Assembly: GCF_016907275.1 (NCBI RefSeq)
Contig: NZ_JAFBBP010000001.1
Location: 3,028,001-3,092,000, forward strand
Length of the DNA stretch: 64,000 nt
Direction: 5' to 3'
Origin: Micromonospora luteifusca
Lineage (GTDB): Bacteria > Actinomycetota > Actinomycetes > Mycobacteriales > Micromonosporaceae
Positions 49,800 to 57,484 of this stretch are shown here, piece after piece. The number at the start of each line of letters is the position of its first letter. Position 1 is the first letter of the stretch. The notes under the pieces were generated by a model. The model did not search any database. It was not told where the DNA came from and was given only the letters and a program-made list of their open reading frames with translations. The translations under genes and the position numbers were made by a program.

Positions 49800-50462
49800 G
49801 TGACCGAAACTCCGTTCGACGCCGAGACCGAGTTCGACCGCCAACTCGACCGACTGGTGCAATTGGGTTACCCCGCCCTGGCCGGTCTGCCCGAGACCGC
49901 GTTCCGCGACCTGGTCGCACCCTTGCGGGTCAGGGCGGTCGAGGGCAGCGCCGGCCTCCCCGCCTCGACGGACGCCCGGGTGCCATTCCTGCTGGTCATC
50001 ACTCGGGACCTGATCGGGGTGGTGGAGCGGCTGGAGCTGACCACCCTGGCCGGCAAGCGCAAGCCCGGCTTCCTGGACCGCAACTACGCCGAGGCCGACC
50101 TGCCGCGCTTCGATCCGATCAAGGAGTTGGAGGTGCCGACCGGGCCGGCGTACCTGCTCTTCGACGTCGACCGGGGAGAGGAGTTCCGCAACCTGCCCCC
50201 GGTCACCGCCGTGGAAGGGATGACCGCCCAGGGTCGGCTGCCGCTCAGCATCGACGAGGGGCTCGCCTTCGTCACGCTGCACCCGGCCGCGCTGGCGAGC
50301 AACCGGTGCTTCTCGCTTGTCGGTTCCCGGTGCGGCGACAAGCGGGTGCCGGCGCTCTGGATCAGCCAGGGCGCACCGAAGCTGGGCTGGTGCTGGTACG
50401 GCAATCCGCACACCTGGCTCGGCTCCGCGTCGGCCCGACCGGAGCGTGTCGGCCTGGAGTGA
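49800..50462 (+). CDS. DUF5701-like uncharacterised protein
   Basis: About 220 aa from a GTG at 49800; the frame is open far upstream. Compact soluble protein with FDRQLDRLVQLGYPALAGL, VPFLLVITRDLIG, GRLPLSIDEGLAFVTLHP and APKLGWCWYGNPHTWLG, matching what I remember of DUF5701. The region just before it carries GTACGTTGTACGATAGGCCG (49759-49778), with GTACG arms and a TACGAT -10-like hexamer. Function unknown. Confidence 0.75.
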   Translation: MTETPFDAETEFDRQLDRLVQLGYPALAGLPETAFRDLVAPLRVRAVEGSAGLPASTDARVPFLLVITRDLIGVVERLELTTLAGKRKPGFLDRNYAEADLPRFDPIKELEVPTGPAYLLFDVDRGEEFRNLPPVTAVEGMTAQGRLPLSIDEGLAFVTLHPAALASNRCFSLVGSRCGDKRVPALWISQGAPKLGWCWYGNPHTWLGSASARPERVGLE

Positions 50463-50625
50463 GCACCAGGTCATGCCTGATCCACGTCGGACGGTGGCCG
50501 GTCGGGCAGTTCCTACGGCATCGCCGGCCACCTATTCTTCGGATACCGATTCCCGTACGGGGCGCAGGGTCGGTGTGGGCGAAGTCTGCTCGGGGCCGCC
50601 CCACCACCCTCACAAGGGGACATCG

Positions 50626-52695
50626 ATGCAGCTAATCACAGCTCACCGCACCCTCCTGGCCAGTGCCGTCGTGGCGGCACTCGTGCTGCCCGGGGCCACC
50701 CCGGCCCAGGCCGCGGCAACCGGCGCGGTCGGCGGACGCCTGACCACCAGCACCGGTGCCGCCGCCGCCGAGGTCCAGGTGCAGGTCTACGAGGCCGACA
50801 GTTACAACTACGTCGACAACACCAGCACCGACGCCGACGGCAACTACACCATCGCCGGGCTGCCCACAGGCTCGTACCTGGTGGGCTACTTCCCCCTCGA
50901 GCAGCCTGGGCAGTACTACCGCCAGCACCCCACGATCTGGGACGCCAACCCGGTTACCGTCACCGCCGGTGGCACCGCCAGGGCCGACGATCAGCTCTTC
51001 GGCACCGGCACCATCACCGGCCAGCTCGTCAACACCGCGGGCGACCCGGTGCCGGACCTGTACATCGAAGCCCGCGAGGTCGAGACGGACGGTGCGTCCG
51101 GGGGTCGCACGGACGACCAGGGTCGATTCACCTTCACCACACGACCGGGCCGCTACATCCTGAGTTTCCAGCCGATCGAGGGCTCCTACCAGGTGCAGTA
51201 CGTACCCGGAAAGACCGACCGGGACAGCGCCACCGTCTTCGAGGTGAAGGCGGACGAGGCGACCGTGGTCAACGAGACGGCGCTGCCGGTGGGCGGCCTC
51301 AGCGGCCGGTTCACCACCGCCACCGGTGCCCCCCTCGCCGACGCCCAGGTCGTCGTCAGCGCCGGCAACTCCAGCGGGGCGTACACGGATACCGACGCGA
51401 ACGGTGAGTTCTCCGTGCAACTACTCCCGGGCTCCTACATCGTCGGCCTGTACGCCGGTGACCGGCAGCAGTACTACCGCGGCAAGTTGACCTCCGAGGA
51501 AGCCGACCACGTCGAGGTGCGGGGCGGGCGGCAGACCCGGATCACGGACAGCCTGCTCGGCACCGGTTCGGTCACCGTGCAGGCGGTCGACTCGGTCACC
51601 GGCGCGCCCATCGCCAACTTCTGCGCCCAGTCGGTGTGCAGCAAGGGCACCGGCACGGTGACCGTCACCGGCCTGCCGCAGGGCGGCCACACCATCTACC
51701 TGGACACACCGGACCGGCTTCACTTCTCCCGCGAGCGGGCCGGGGTGAAGGTGAAGGCGAACCGCGACACCAAGCTGACCGTGAAGCTGCGGCCCGGCGC
51801 GGTCATCAGCACCACCATCGTGGATAGGCAGAGCGGCGCGCCGCTGGCGGACGTCTGCCTGGACACGTTCCTGCCCAAGCAGGCCTCGCTCCAGGACGGT
51901 TACGGCGACTGCAGCGACCGCAACGGCCGGATCCAGGTCGGGCCGCTCACCGCCGGCAGCTACAAGCTCTTCGCGGTGCCGCTCAGCGACACCTACGGCC
52001 GCCAGTGGGTGGGCGCCAACGGCGGCACCGGCGACGAGCGGGAGGCGCTCGCCGTCACCGCGACCGCGGGCCAGGTCGTCACCGGGCCGCAGGTCAGGCT
52101 GGACCGGGCCGGCACGGTCACGGGCACGGTTACCGACCCGACGGGCAAGCCGGTGCCGAACGCCGGCGTGTCGGTGCTGACCGGCCACCCCGGGGTCGGG
52201 GCCCAGGACGCCACCACCGACGAGCACGGCGTCTACACCCTTGAGCGGCTCGGCCCGTACGCCTGGCCGCTGGTGGTCAACGCCAACCCGTACGCAAGTG
52301 TTTGGTCCGGCGACAAGACCAGCCGGTTCACCGCCACGCCGGTGACGGTCACCGCCGGGGCGGCTGCCACCCACAACGTCCAACTCGACCAGGGCGTCGA
52401 GCTGACCGGCACCTTCCGTACGCCCGACGGCACCCCCTTCACCAGTGGGTTCGTCATCGCCCGCAGCGCCGACACCGGCGACATCGCGGGCAACGGCTGG
52501 ATGACCGACGGACAGTTCAGGATGCGTCTCAAGGGACCGCAAAGAATCTTCTTCACCTACAACACCTCGCTCGGTGAGAAGCAGTTCGACGGTCGCTACC
52601 TGGTGACCCGGCCGGACGGCACCCGCAAGCTGGGGCTGTTCTCCGTCCCGGCCAGCGGCAGCATGTCCGTGGAGCTGGTCGTACCGACCCGCTGA
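50626..52695 (+). CDS. Secreted protein of repeated carboxypeptidase-regulatory-like (CNA-B type) domains
   Basis: Predicted 689 aa from the ATG at 50626 (AAGGGGAC upstream). Signal peptide TLLASAVVAALVLPGATPAQA. The rest is seven or so repeats of an Ig-like beta sandwich, each starting GxVGGRLTTSTGAAAAEVQV-type and closing with LPTGSYLVGY or LLPGSYIVGL. Two inner repeats hold Cys pairs (NFCAQSVC and DVCLDTF...YGDC). Such CarboxypepD_reg/CNA-B repeats act as stalks or adhesins; no LPXTG or TM anchor is seen, so it is probably secreted free. It could be an extracellular matrix or adhesion protein. Confidence 0.87.
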   Translation: MQLITAHRTLLASAVVAALVLPGATPAQAAATGAVGGRLTTSTGAAAAEVQVQVYEADSYNYVDNTSTDADGNYTIAGLPTGSYLVGYFPLEQPGQYYRQHPTIWDANPVTVTAGGTARADDQLFGTGTITGQLVNTAGDPVPDLYIEAREVETDGASGGRTDDQGRFTFTTRPGRYILSFQPIEGSYQVQYVPGKTDRDSATVFEVKADEATVVNETALPVGGLSGRFTTATGAPLADAQVVVSAGNSSGAYTDTDANGEFSVQLLPGSYIVGLYAGDRQQYYRGKLTSEEADHVEVRGGRQTRITDSLLGTGSVTVQAVDSVTGAPIANFCAQSVCSKGTGTVTVTGLPQGGHTIYLDTPDRLHFSRERAGVKVKANRDTKLTVKLRPGAVISTTIVDRQSGAPLADVCLDTFLPKQASLQDGYGDCSDRNGRIQVGPLTAGSYKLFAVPLSDTYGRQWVGANGGTGDEREALAVTATAGQVVTGPQVRLDRAGTVTGTVTDPTGKPVPNAGVSVLTGHPGVGAQDATTDEHGVYTLERLGPYAWPLVVNANPYASVWSGDKTSRFTATPVTVTAGAAATHNVQLDQGVELTGTFRTPDGTPFTSGFVIARSADTGDIAGNGWMTDGQFRMRLKGPQRIFFTYNTSLGEKQFDGRYLVTRPDGTRKLGLFSVPASGSMSVELVVPTR

Positions 52696-52704
52696 CGGTT
52701 CGGC

Positions 52705-52741
52705 GAAGCGGGGCCGGTGGCACTGCCACCGGCCCCGCTTC
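52705..52741. terminator. Perfect 17-bp hairpin between convergent genes
   Basis: GAAGCGGGGCCGGTGGC (52705-52721), loop ACT, then its complement (52725-52741). Flanked by TTC/GAA but no T run. Placed between the adhesin-like gene and the Uma2 gene stops. Confidence 0.85.
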
Positions 52742-52752
52742 ACGTTCTCCGG

Positions 52753-53310
52753 TCAGAAGATGTCAGCGAGCGTCAGGGCGAGGGGGAACGGCTGCTCGGT
52801 GCGGTAGACCTCACCGACCGAAAGCAGTGCCTGCTCGCGGTAACCGCCCGCGCCGTTCGCCAGCACGGTCAGGGTCTGCTTTCGCGGCTCCACCAGCCAG
52901 TAGAGGGGGATGCCGGCAGCCGCGTACTCGTGGCGTTTGAGCACCAGGTCGCGGCCAGCGTTGCTCGGCGAGATCACCTCGACGACGAGGAGCACGTCGG
53001 CCGGGTCGAGCGCCGCGCCGCCCCGGTCCACCGCGCTCTCGCGGGCGACGAAGAGATCCGGCACGAAGTAGGAGGAGCGTTTGGCGCTCACCCCGATGTC
53101 CTGACCGACGAGCACGCCGGTGGGGGCCTGCCGGTCGAGGAGCCGGCGGAGGCGGTTCGCGACCGCGCCGTGGAAGACGTCCGCATGGGGGGACACGAGC
53201 AGGCTCCCATCGAAGATCTCGTAGACCTGGTCGTCCTCCGGAAGACTCTGGAGGTCGTCCACCGTCCAAGCGGCCCCGTGGCCGGGCCGAGCAGGATTGG
53301 TCACCGTCAC
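52753..53310 (-). CDS. Uma2-family (DUF820) restriction-endonuclease-fold protein
   Basis: Predicted 185 aa; GTG at 53310, or more likely the GTG two codons later at 53304, which has GAGAGGGGG at normal spacing. PD-(D/E)xK core of the Uma2 family: FDGSLLVSPHADVFHGAVAN, FVPDLFVARE (Asp), LLVVEVISPSNAGRDLVLKR (Glu...Lys) and GIPLYWLVEP. These are widespread, often multicopy proteins whose role as nucleases is unproven. No mobile element is adjacent. Confidence 0.92.
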   Translation of the reverse strand: MTVTNPARPGHGAAWTVDDLQSLPEDDQVYEIFDGSLLVSPHADVFHGAVANRLRRLLDRQAPTGVLVGQDIGVSAKRSSYFVPDLFVARESAVDRGGAALDPADVLLVVEVISPSNAGRDLVLKRHEYAAAGIPLYWLVEPRKQTLTVLANGAGGYREQALLSVGEVYRTEQPFPLALTLADIF

Positions 53311-53348
53311 ACCCCCTCTCTACCGGACCACCCTGACAGCTCCGCCGA

Positions 53349-53442
53349 TCGTCCACAACGAGCCACGGGTCTTCGCACAGGCCAGCCAGCACGTCCGCCG
53401 AGTTATCCACAGGCGTGAACCGTTCTCCACAGGTTATTCACA
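53349..53442 (+). promoter_or_regulatory. Cluster of four DnaA-box-like sequences
   Basis: TCGTCCACA (53349-53357), TTATCCACA (53403-53411, perfect for the enteric consensus), TTCTCCACA (53423-53431) and TTATTCACA (53434-53442) all lie in the same orientation in the 177-bp gap before the response regulator at 53488. Actinobacterial DnaA boxes are usually TTGTCCACA. Confidence 0.6.
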
Positions 53443-53487
53443 ACGCGACCCACTGATCTCCACGGCGGCTCCCTACAGTCAGGAGCC

Positions 53488-54165
53488 ATGAAGGAACGCC
53501 GGGTACTGGTGGTCGAGGACGAACGAACCATTGCCGAGTCCATCGCCGCCCGATTGCGGGCAGAGGGTTTCGCGGTGCAGATCGCGGCGGACGGGCCGAG
53601 CGCGGTCGCGCAGTTCCACGCCGGGCAGCCGGATCTCGTCGTCCTCGACGTGATGCTGCCCGGCTTCGACGGCCTGGAGGTGTGCCGCCGGATCCAGGCC
53701 GACCGGCCGGTGCCGGTGCTGATGCTCACGGCCCGCGACGACGAGAACGACCTGCTGGTTGGGCTCGCGGTCGGCGCGGACGACTACCTCACGAAGCCGT
53801 TTTCGATGCGGGAACTGGCGGCTCGGGTGCACGTCCTGCTGCGGCGGGTGGAGCGGGCCGCCACTCCGACGCCGCCCGCCATCCGCCTCGGCGACATCGA
53901 GATCAACGAGGCCGAGCGGCGGGTCCGCCGCGACGGCACGGACGTGCACCTCACGCCGACCGAGTTCGACCTGCTGGTCCACCTCGCCGGGCGACCGCGC
54001 ACGGTGCTCCCCCGGGAACGGCTGCTCGCCGACGTGTGGGGATGGGTCGACGGAAGCGGCACCCGCACGGTGGACAGCCACATCAAGGCACTGCGTCGCA
54101 AGTTGGGTGCGGGTCTCATCCGTACCGTGCACGGTGTCGGCTACGCCCTGGAGCTGCCGTCATGA
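53488..54165 (+). CDS. OmpR/PhoB-family response regulator
   Basis: Predicted 225 aa, with GGAG eight bases before the ATG and TACAGT upstream. Receiver: VVEDERT, Asp in LVVLDVMLPGFDG, Thr in LTARDDEND and Lys in YLTKPFSM; winged helix with LTPTEFDLLVHLAGRPRTVL and GTRTVDSHIKALRRKLG. Its stop overlaps the kinase start (ATGA). The upstream DnaA-like boxes are an unusual promoter feature. Confidence 0.96.
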   Translation: MKERRVLVVEDERTIAESIAARLRAEGFAVQIAADGPSAVAQFHAGQPDLVVLDVMLPGFDGLEVCRRIQADRPVPVLMLTARDDENDLLVGLAVGADDYLTKPFSMRELAARVHVLLRRVERAATPTPPAIRLGDIEINEAERRVRRDGTDVHLTPTEFDLLVHLAGRPRTVLPRERLLADVWGWVDGSGTRTVDSHIKALRRKLGAGLIRTVHGVGYALELPS

Positions 54166-55244
54166 CCGCCACCGTGCTCGCCCGACTGGACCGGGTGCTG
54201 GAGCTGCTGCCCCGCCCCCTGGATCCGGTGCGGTCCATCAAGCTGAAACTCGGCGTGCTGCTGGTGGCCAGCGGTGCGGCCGGGCTGGCCTACTTCTCGT
54301 ACGGCATCGGCTGGCCGCCACCGGTGACCTCGGCGACCGCCATCGCCGTCGCCCTGCTGACGTCGCAGGTGCTCGCCCATGGCATGACCTCGCCGCTGCG
54401 GGACATGACGGCGGCCGCCGGTGCGATGGCCCGCGGCGACTACACCAGGCGGGTACGTGCCACCTCCCGCGACGAGGTCGGCGAGCTGGCTCAGGCGTTC
54501 AACAAGATGGCCGAGGATCTGCACGCCGCCGACCAGCGCCGACGCGAGCTGATCGCCAACGTCTCGCACGAGCTGCGTACGCCGATCACCGCACTTCAGG
54601 GCGTGTTGGAGAACATGGTGGACGGGGTGGCCGATCCGGAACCGGCGGCGCTGCGATCGGCGCTGGCCCAGACCGAACGGCTCGGGCACCTCGTCGCTGA
54701 CCTGCTCGACCTGTCCCGCCTCGACGCCGGGGTGGTGCCGCTGCGGCGGGTACGCATCGACGTGGGGGACTTCCTCGACGAGGCGGTGGAGCACGCCACC
54801 GCCAGCGCGTCCGGCGCCGGACTGGACGTGACGTTCCAGCTCCGCGAGCTGCCGACGCCGCTGACCATCCACGGGGACCCGTGGCGGCTGCACCAGGTGT
54901 TCGCGAACCTGCTCGACAACGCGGCGCGACACAGCCCACCCGGCGGCACCGTCCGACTCAGCGCAGAGGAACACGCCGACCAACTCCGCTTCGAGGTGAG
55001 CGACGAGGGCCAGGGCATTCCGCCCGGCGAGCGTCTACGGGTCTTCGAGCGGTTCACCCGCGGCGATCGCTCGGCTGGCGGCGGGACCGGGCTCGGCCTC
55101 GCCATCGCCCGCTGGGTCGTCGAACTGCACGGCGGTCGGATCGCTGTCCTCGATCCCGCCAAACCGCACCGGGGTGACCGGCCCGGCTGCCGCATCCAGG
55201 TCACCATCCCGAGCGACGGGCCAGACCGGAGAGAGATCGCATGA
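54162..55244 (+). CDS. Two-component sensor histidine kinase
   Basis: Predicted 360 aa, starting within the regulator stop (ATGA, 54162). Two TM helices close together (about 29-48 and 55-72), so almost no external sensor; HAMP, then H-box ANVSHELRTPITALQG near residue 130, N-box NLLDNAARHS, VSDEGQGIP and GGTGLGLAIARWV. Such short-loop kinases usually sense within the membrane, fitting its coupling to the membrane protein that follows. Confidence 0.95.
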   Translation: MTATVLARLDRVLELLPRPLDPVRSIKLKLGVLLVASGAAGLAYFSYGIGWPPPVTSATAIAVALLTSQVLAHGMTSPLRDMTAAAGAMARGDYTRRVRATSRDEVGELAQAFNKMAEDLHAADQRRRELIANVSHELRTPITALQGVLENMVDGVADPEPAALRSALAQTERLGHLVADLLDLSRLDAGVVPLRRVRIDVGDFLDEAVEHATASASGAGLDVTFQLRELPTPLTIHGDPWRLHQVFANLLDNAARHSPPGGTVRLSAEEHADQLRFEVSDEGQGIPPGERLRVFERFTRGDRSAGGGTGLGLAIARWVVELHGGRIAVLDPAKPHRGDRPGCRIQVTIPSDGPDRREIA

Positions 55245-57025
55245 CCACCCCTGGCACCAACCCCCTTCCAAGCAGCGGTCCGGCCGGACCGCAGGTCCCC
55301 CCGACCGCCAAACCCGGCCCCGCCGGACCGCAGGTTCCCACGGCTGTCAGGCCTGGCCCGGCCGTCCCACCTGCCGCCGGTCAGCCCCAACCATGGCCGG
55401 CCGCACCCGCTCTGCCGCGGCCACCGTCGCTGATCGAGCGGCGCTGGCCAGGCCCGTCCGGGTCGGCCCGCCCGCTGATCCTGGCGGCACTGACCGCGGC
55501 GGCGGTCATCGGCACCTCGGCGCTCACGACGGTCCGTCCCGGCCTCGGCTGGCTGGTGGCCGCGCTGGCCGGCACCGCCGCCCTCGTCACCGCCAGCATC
55601 CTCCGAGCCGCGGCACCGTCCCCGACGGCGAGCGTCCCCACGCCGCGCACAGCCACCGCCGACGTCGTCCGGGCTCCGGCGCCGTCCCCGACGGCGGGCG
55701 TCACCACGCCGCGCACAGCCACCGCCCGTCCCGGTGCCACGGGGGCACCGGGGCGGGCGGCACAGGTCGCCTGGGCCGCCGCGACGGTCGCCCTGGTCGC
55801 CGTCGGCACGGTCCGGGCCGCCGGCTGGCTCTTCGCTCTCTGCCTGATCGCGGCGGCGGTGACCGGGACACTCGCCGTGACCGGTGGGCGAAGCCCGCTC
55901 GGGATGCTGGTCGCCGCGACACTGCCGCCGGCCGCGACGGTACGGGCGCTCCCCTGGGCGGTACGCGGACTGCGCGACACCCGCCCGGCCGGGTCGGGGA
56001 TCGGGCTCGGGCGCATCCTGACCAGCTTGACTATCTCCGCCGGCCTGCTGTTGCTCTTCGGTCTGCTCTTCTCCTCCGCCGACGCGGTCTTCGCCGATCT
56101 GGTCACGGGGCTGCTGCCCGACATCTCAGCAGCCGGTGTGATCGGGTGGCTGCTGCGTCTGCTGTTGATCGGCTGTGGGCTGCTCGGTGCCGCGTACCTG
56201 GTCAGCCGTCCACCCGACTTGGAAGGCCTGCGTCCGGGGCCGTCCCGGCCGGCTCACCGGCTGGAGTGGACCCTCCCACTGGTGTTGCTCGACGCCCTGT
56301 TCGCCGCGTTCGTGCTGGTCCAGTTGACGGTGTTGTTCGGCGGGGCGGGGCACGTGCTGGAGACGGCCGGGCTCACCTACGCCGAGTACGCCCGCGGCGG
56401 GTTCTGGCAGTTGCTCGCCGTCAGCGCGCTCACCCTGCTGGTCATCGCGGTCGCCGCCCGCCGGGCACCGAAGGCCACCCGGGCCGGCCGGCTGCTGGTC
56501 CGCGTACTGCTCGGCACGCTCGCCGCGCTCAGCCTGGTGGTTGTCGCCTCCGCGCTCTACCGGATGCAGGTCTACACCGACGCGTACGGCGCCACCCGTC
56601 TCAGGCTCTTCGTGACGACCGTCGAACTCTGGCTCGGGCTGCTCTTCGTCCTGGTCGGGGTGGCCGTGGTGCGGCTGCGGGCCGCCTGGCTGCCCCGGCT
56701 GGTGATCGGAACGGCGGTCCTGGCGTTGCTCGGGTTGGCCCTGGTCAACCCGGACCGGTTGATCGCCGAGCGGAACGTCGACCGGTACCTGCAGACCGGC
56801 CGGTTGGACGTCGGCTACCTGTCCGGGCTGTCGGCTGACGCCGTACCGGCCCTGGCCCGACTGCCGGAGCCGATGCGCGTCTGCGCCCTGGGGCAGATCG
56901 CCGCCGAGCTGCCCCGGGACGGAGTCTGGGCGACGAACCTCGGCCGGGAGCAGGCTCGCCGGAAGCTCGACACGATCCCGCTGACCGGCAGCGCGACGGA
57001 CTGTCTCGGTCTGCGGGGATGGTGA
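55241..57025 (+). CDS. DUF4173/DUF4153-type polytopic membrane protein
   Basis: Predicted 594 aa, again coupled by an ATGA overlap to the kinase. Residues 1-60 are Pro/Gly/Ala-rich (PAGPQVP repeated). TM helices ~75-125 are followed by a duplicated Ala/Pro/Thr segment (APSPTASVPTPRTATA and APSPTAGVTTPRTATA) and then about eight more TM helices. The soluble C-terminus (DRLIAERNVDRYLQTGRLDV, then GYLSGLSADAVPAL) is typical of DUF4173. Function unknown; a target or accessory of the two-component pair. Confidence 0.87.
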   Translation: MTTPGTNPLPSSGPAGPQVPPTAKPGPAGPQVPTAVRPGPAVPPAAGQPQPWPAAPALPRPPSLIERRWPGPSGSARPLILAALTAAAVIGTSALTTVRPGLGWLVAALAGTAALVTASILRAAAPSPTASVPTPRTATADVVRAPAPSPTAGVTTPRTATARPGATGAPGRAAQVAWAAATVALVAVGTVRAAGWLFALCLIAAAVTGTLAVTGGRSPLGMLVAATLPPAATVRALPWAVRGLRDTRPAGSGIGLGRILTSLTISAGLLLLFGLLFSSADAVFADLVTGLLPDISAAGVIGWLLRLLLIGCGLLGAAYLVSRPPDLEGLRPGPSRPAHRLEWTLPLVLLDALFAAFVLVQLTVLFGGAGHVLETAGLTYAEYARGGFWQLLAVSALTLLVIAVAARRAPKATRAGRLLVRVLLGTLAALSLVVVASALYRMQVYTDAYGATRLRLFVTTVELWLGLLFVLVGVAVVRLRAAWLPRLVIGTAVLALLGLALVNPDRLIAERNVDRYLQTGRLDVGYLSGLSADAVPALARLPEPMRVCALGQIAAELPRDGVWATNLGREQARRKLDTIPLTGSATDCLGLRGW

Positions 57026-57035
57026 TCGGGAACGC

Positions 57036-57063
57036 TTGACAATCCCGCACGGCGGGCAAGACT
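57036..57063 (+). promoter_or_regulatory. Promoter with TTGACA -35 and AAGACT -10, leaderless start at 57070
   Basis: TTGACA (57036-57041), a 16-bp spacer and AAGACT (57058-57063) place the transcription start at about 57070, the first base of the GTG of the next gene. The best sigma-70-type promoter in the window. Confidence 0.65.
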
Positions 57064-57069
57064 GCCGGG

Positions 57070-57483
57070 GTGGCCAAGCAACTCCCTGACGTGGGGTCGG
57101 GCGGTGCGGTACCGCCGCCCCGGCGGGCCCGGATCGTGCTGGCCGAGATCACCCGGCAGGACACGCGCGCCGAGCGGACCCGCGCCGAGTTGGCCCAGCA
57201 GACGCAGGTCGGCGAAGCGCTGGTCCGTGGCCTGGTCCGGGCTCAACTCGCGCTGGCGTTGCGGCTGTCCATGGTGGTGGTCATCGGGTTGGGCGGGCTG
57301 CCCTGGCTGTTCGCCATCGCACCGTCGCTCGGCCGGACCACCGTGGCCGGCGTCAACCTGCCGTGGCTGCTGCTCGGGGTGGCCTCCTTCCCGTTCCTGA
57401 TCGCGGTGGGCTGGGCGTACGTGCGGCTGGCCGAGCGCAACGAACAGGACTTCACCGATCTGGTGCAGCGGCCGGAGCGCTGA
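57070..57483 (+). CDS. Small two-TM protein, symporter-associated
   Basis: Predicted 137 aa, leaderless GTG. A charged N-terminal helix (RIVLAEITRQDTRAERTRAE) is followed by two TM helices (about 62-83 and 94-117). It ends two bases before the symporter start. The size and position match the DUF485 proteins (YjcH type) that accompany ActP symporters, but the sequence is divergent. Confidence 0.8.
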   Translation: MAKQLPDVGSGGAVPPPRRARIVLAEITRQDTRAERTRAELAQQTQVGEALVRGLVRAQLALALRLSMVVVIGLGGLPWLFAIAPSLGRTTVAGVNLPWLLLGVASFPFLIAVGWAYVRLAERNEQDFTDLVQRPER

Positions 57484-57484
57484 G

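Noticed and set aside
53349..53442. Chromosomal origin oriC
   Set aside because: Only four boxes, no AT-rich unwinding region and no dnaA or dnaN beside it; reported only as a DnaA-box-like cluster.
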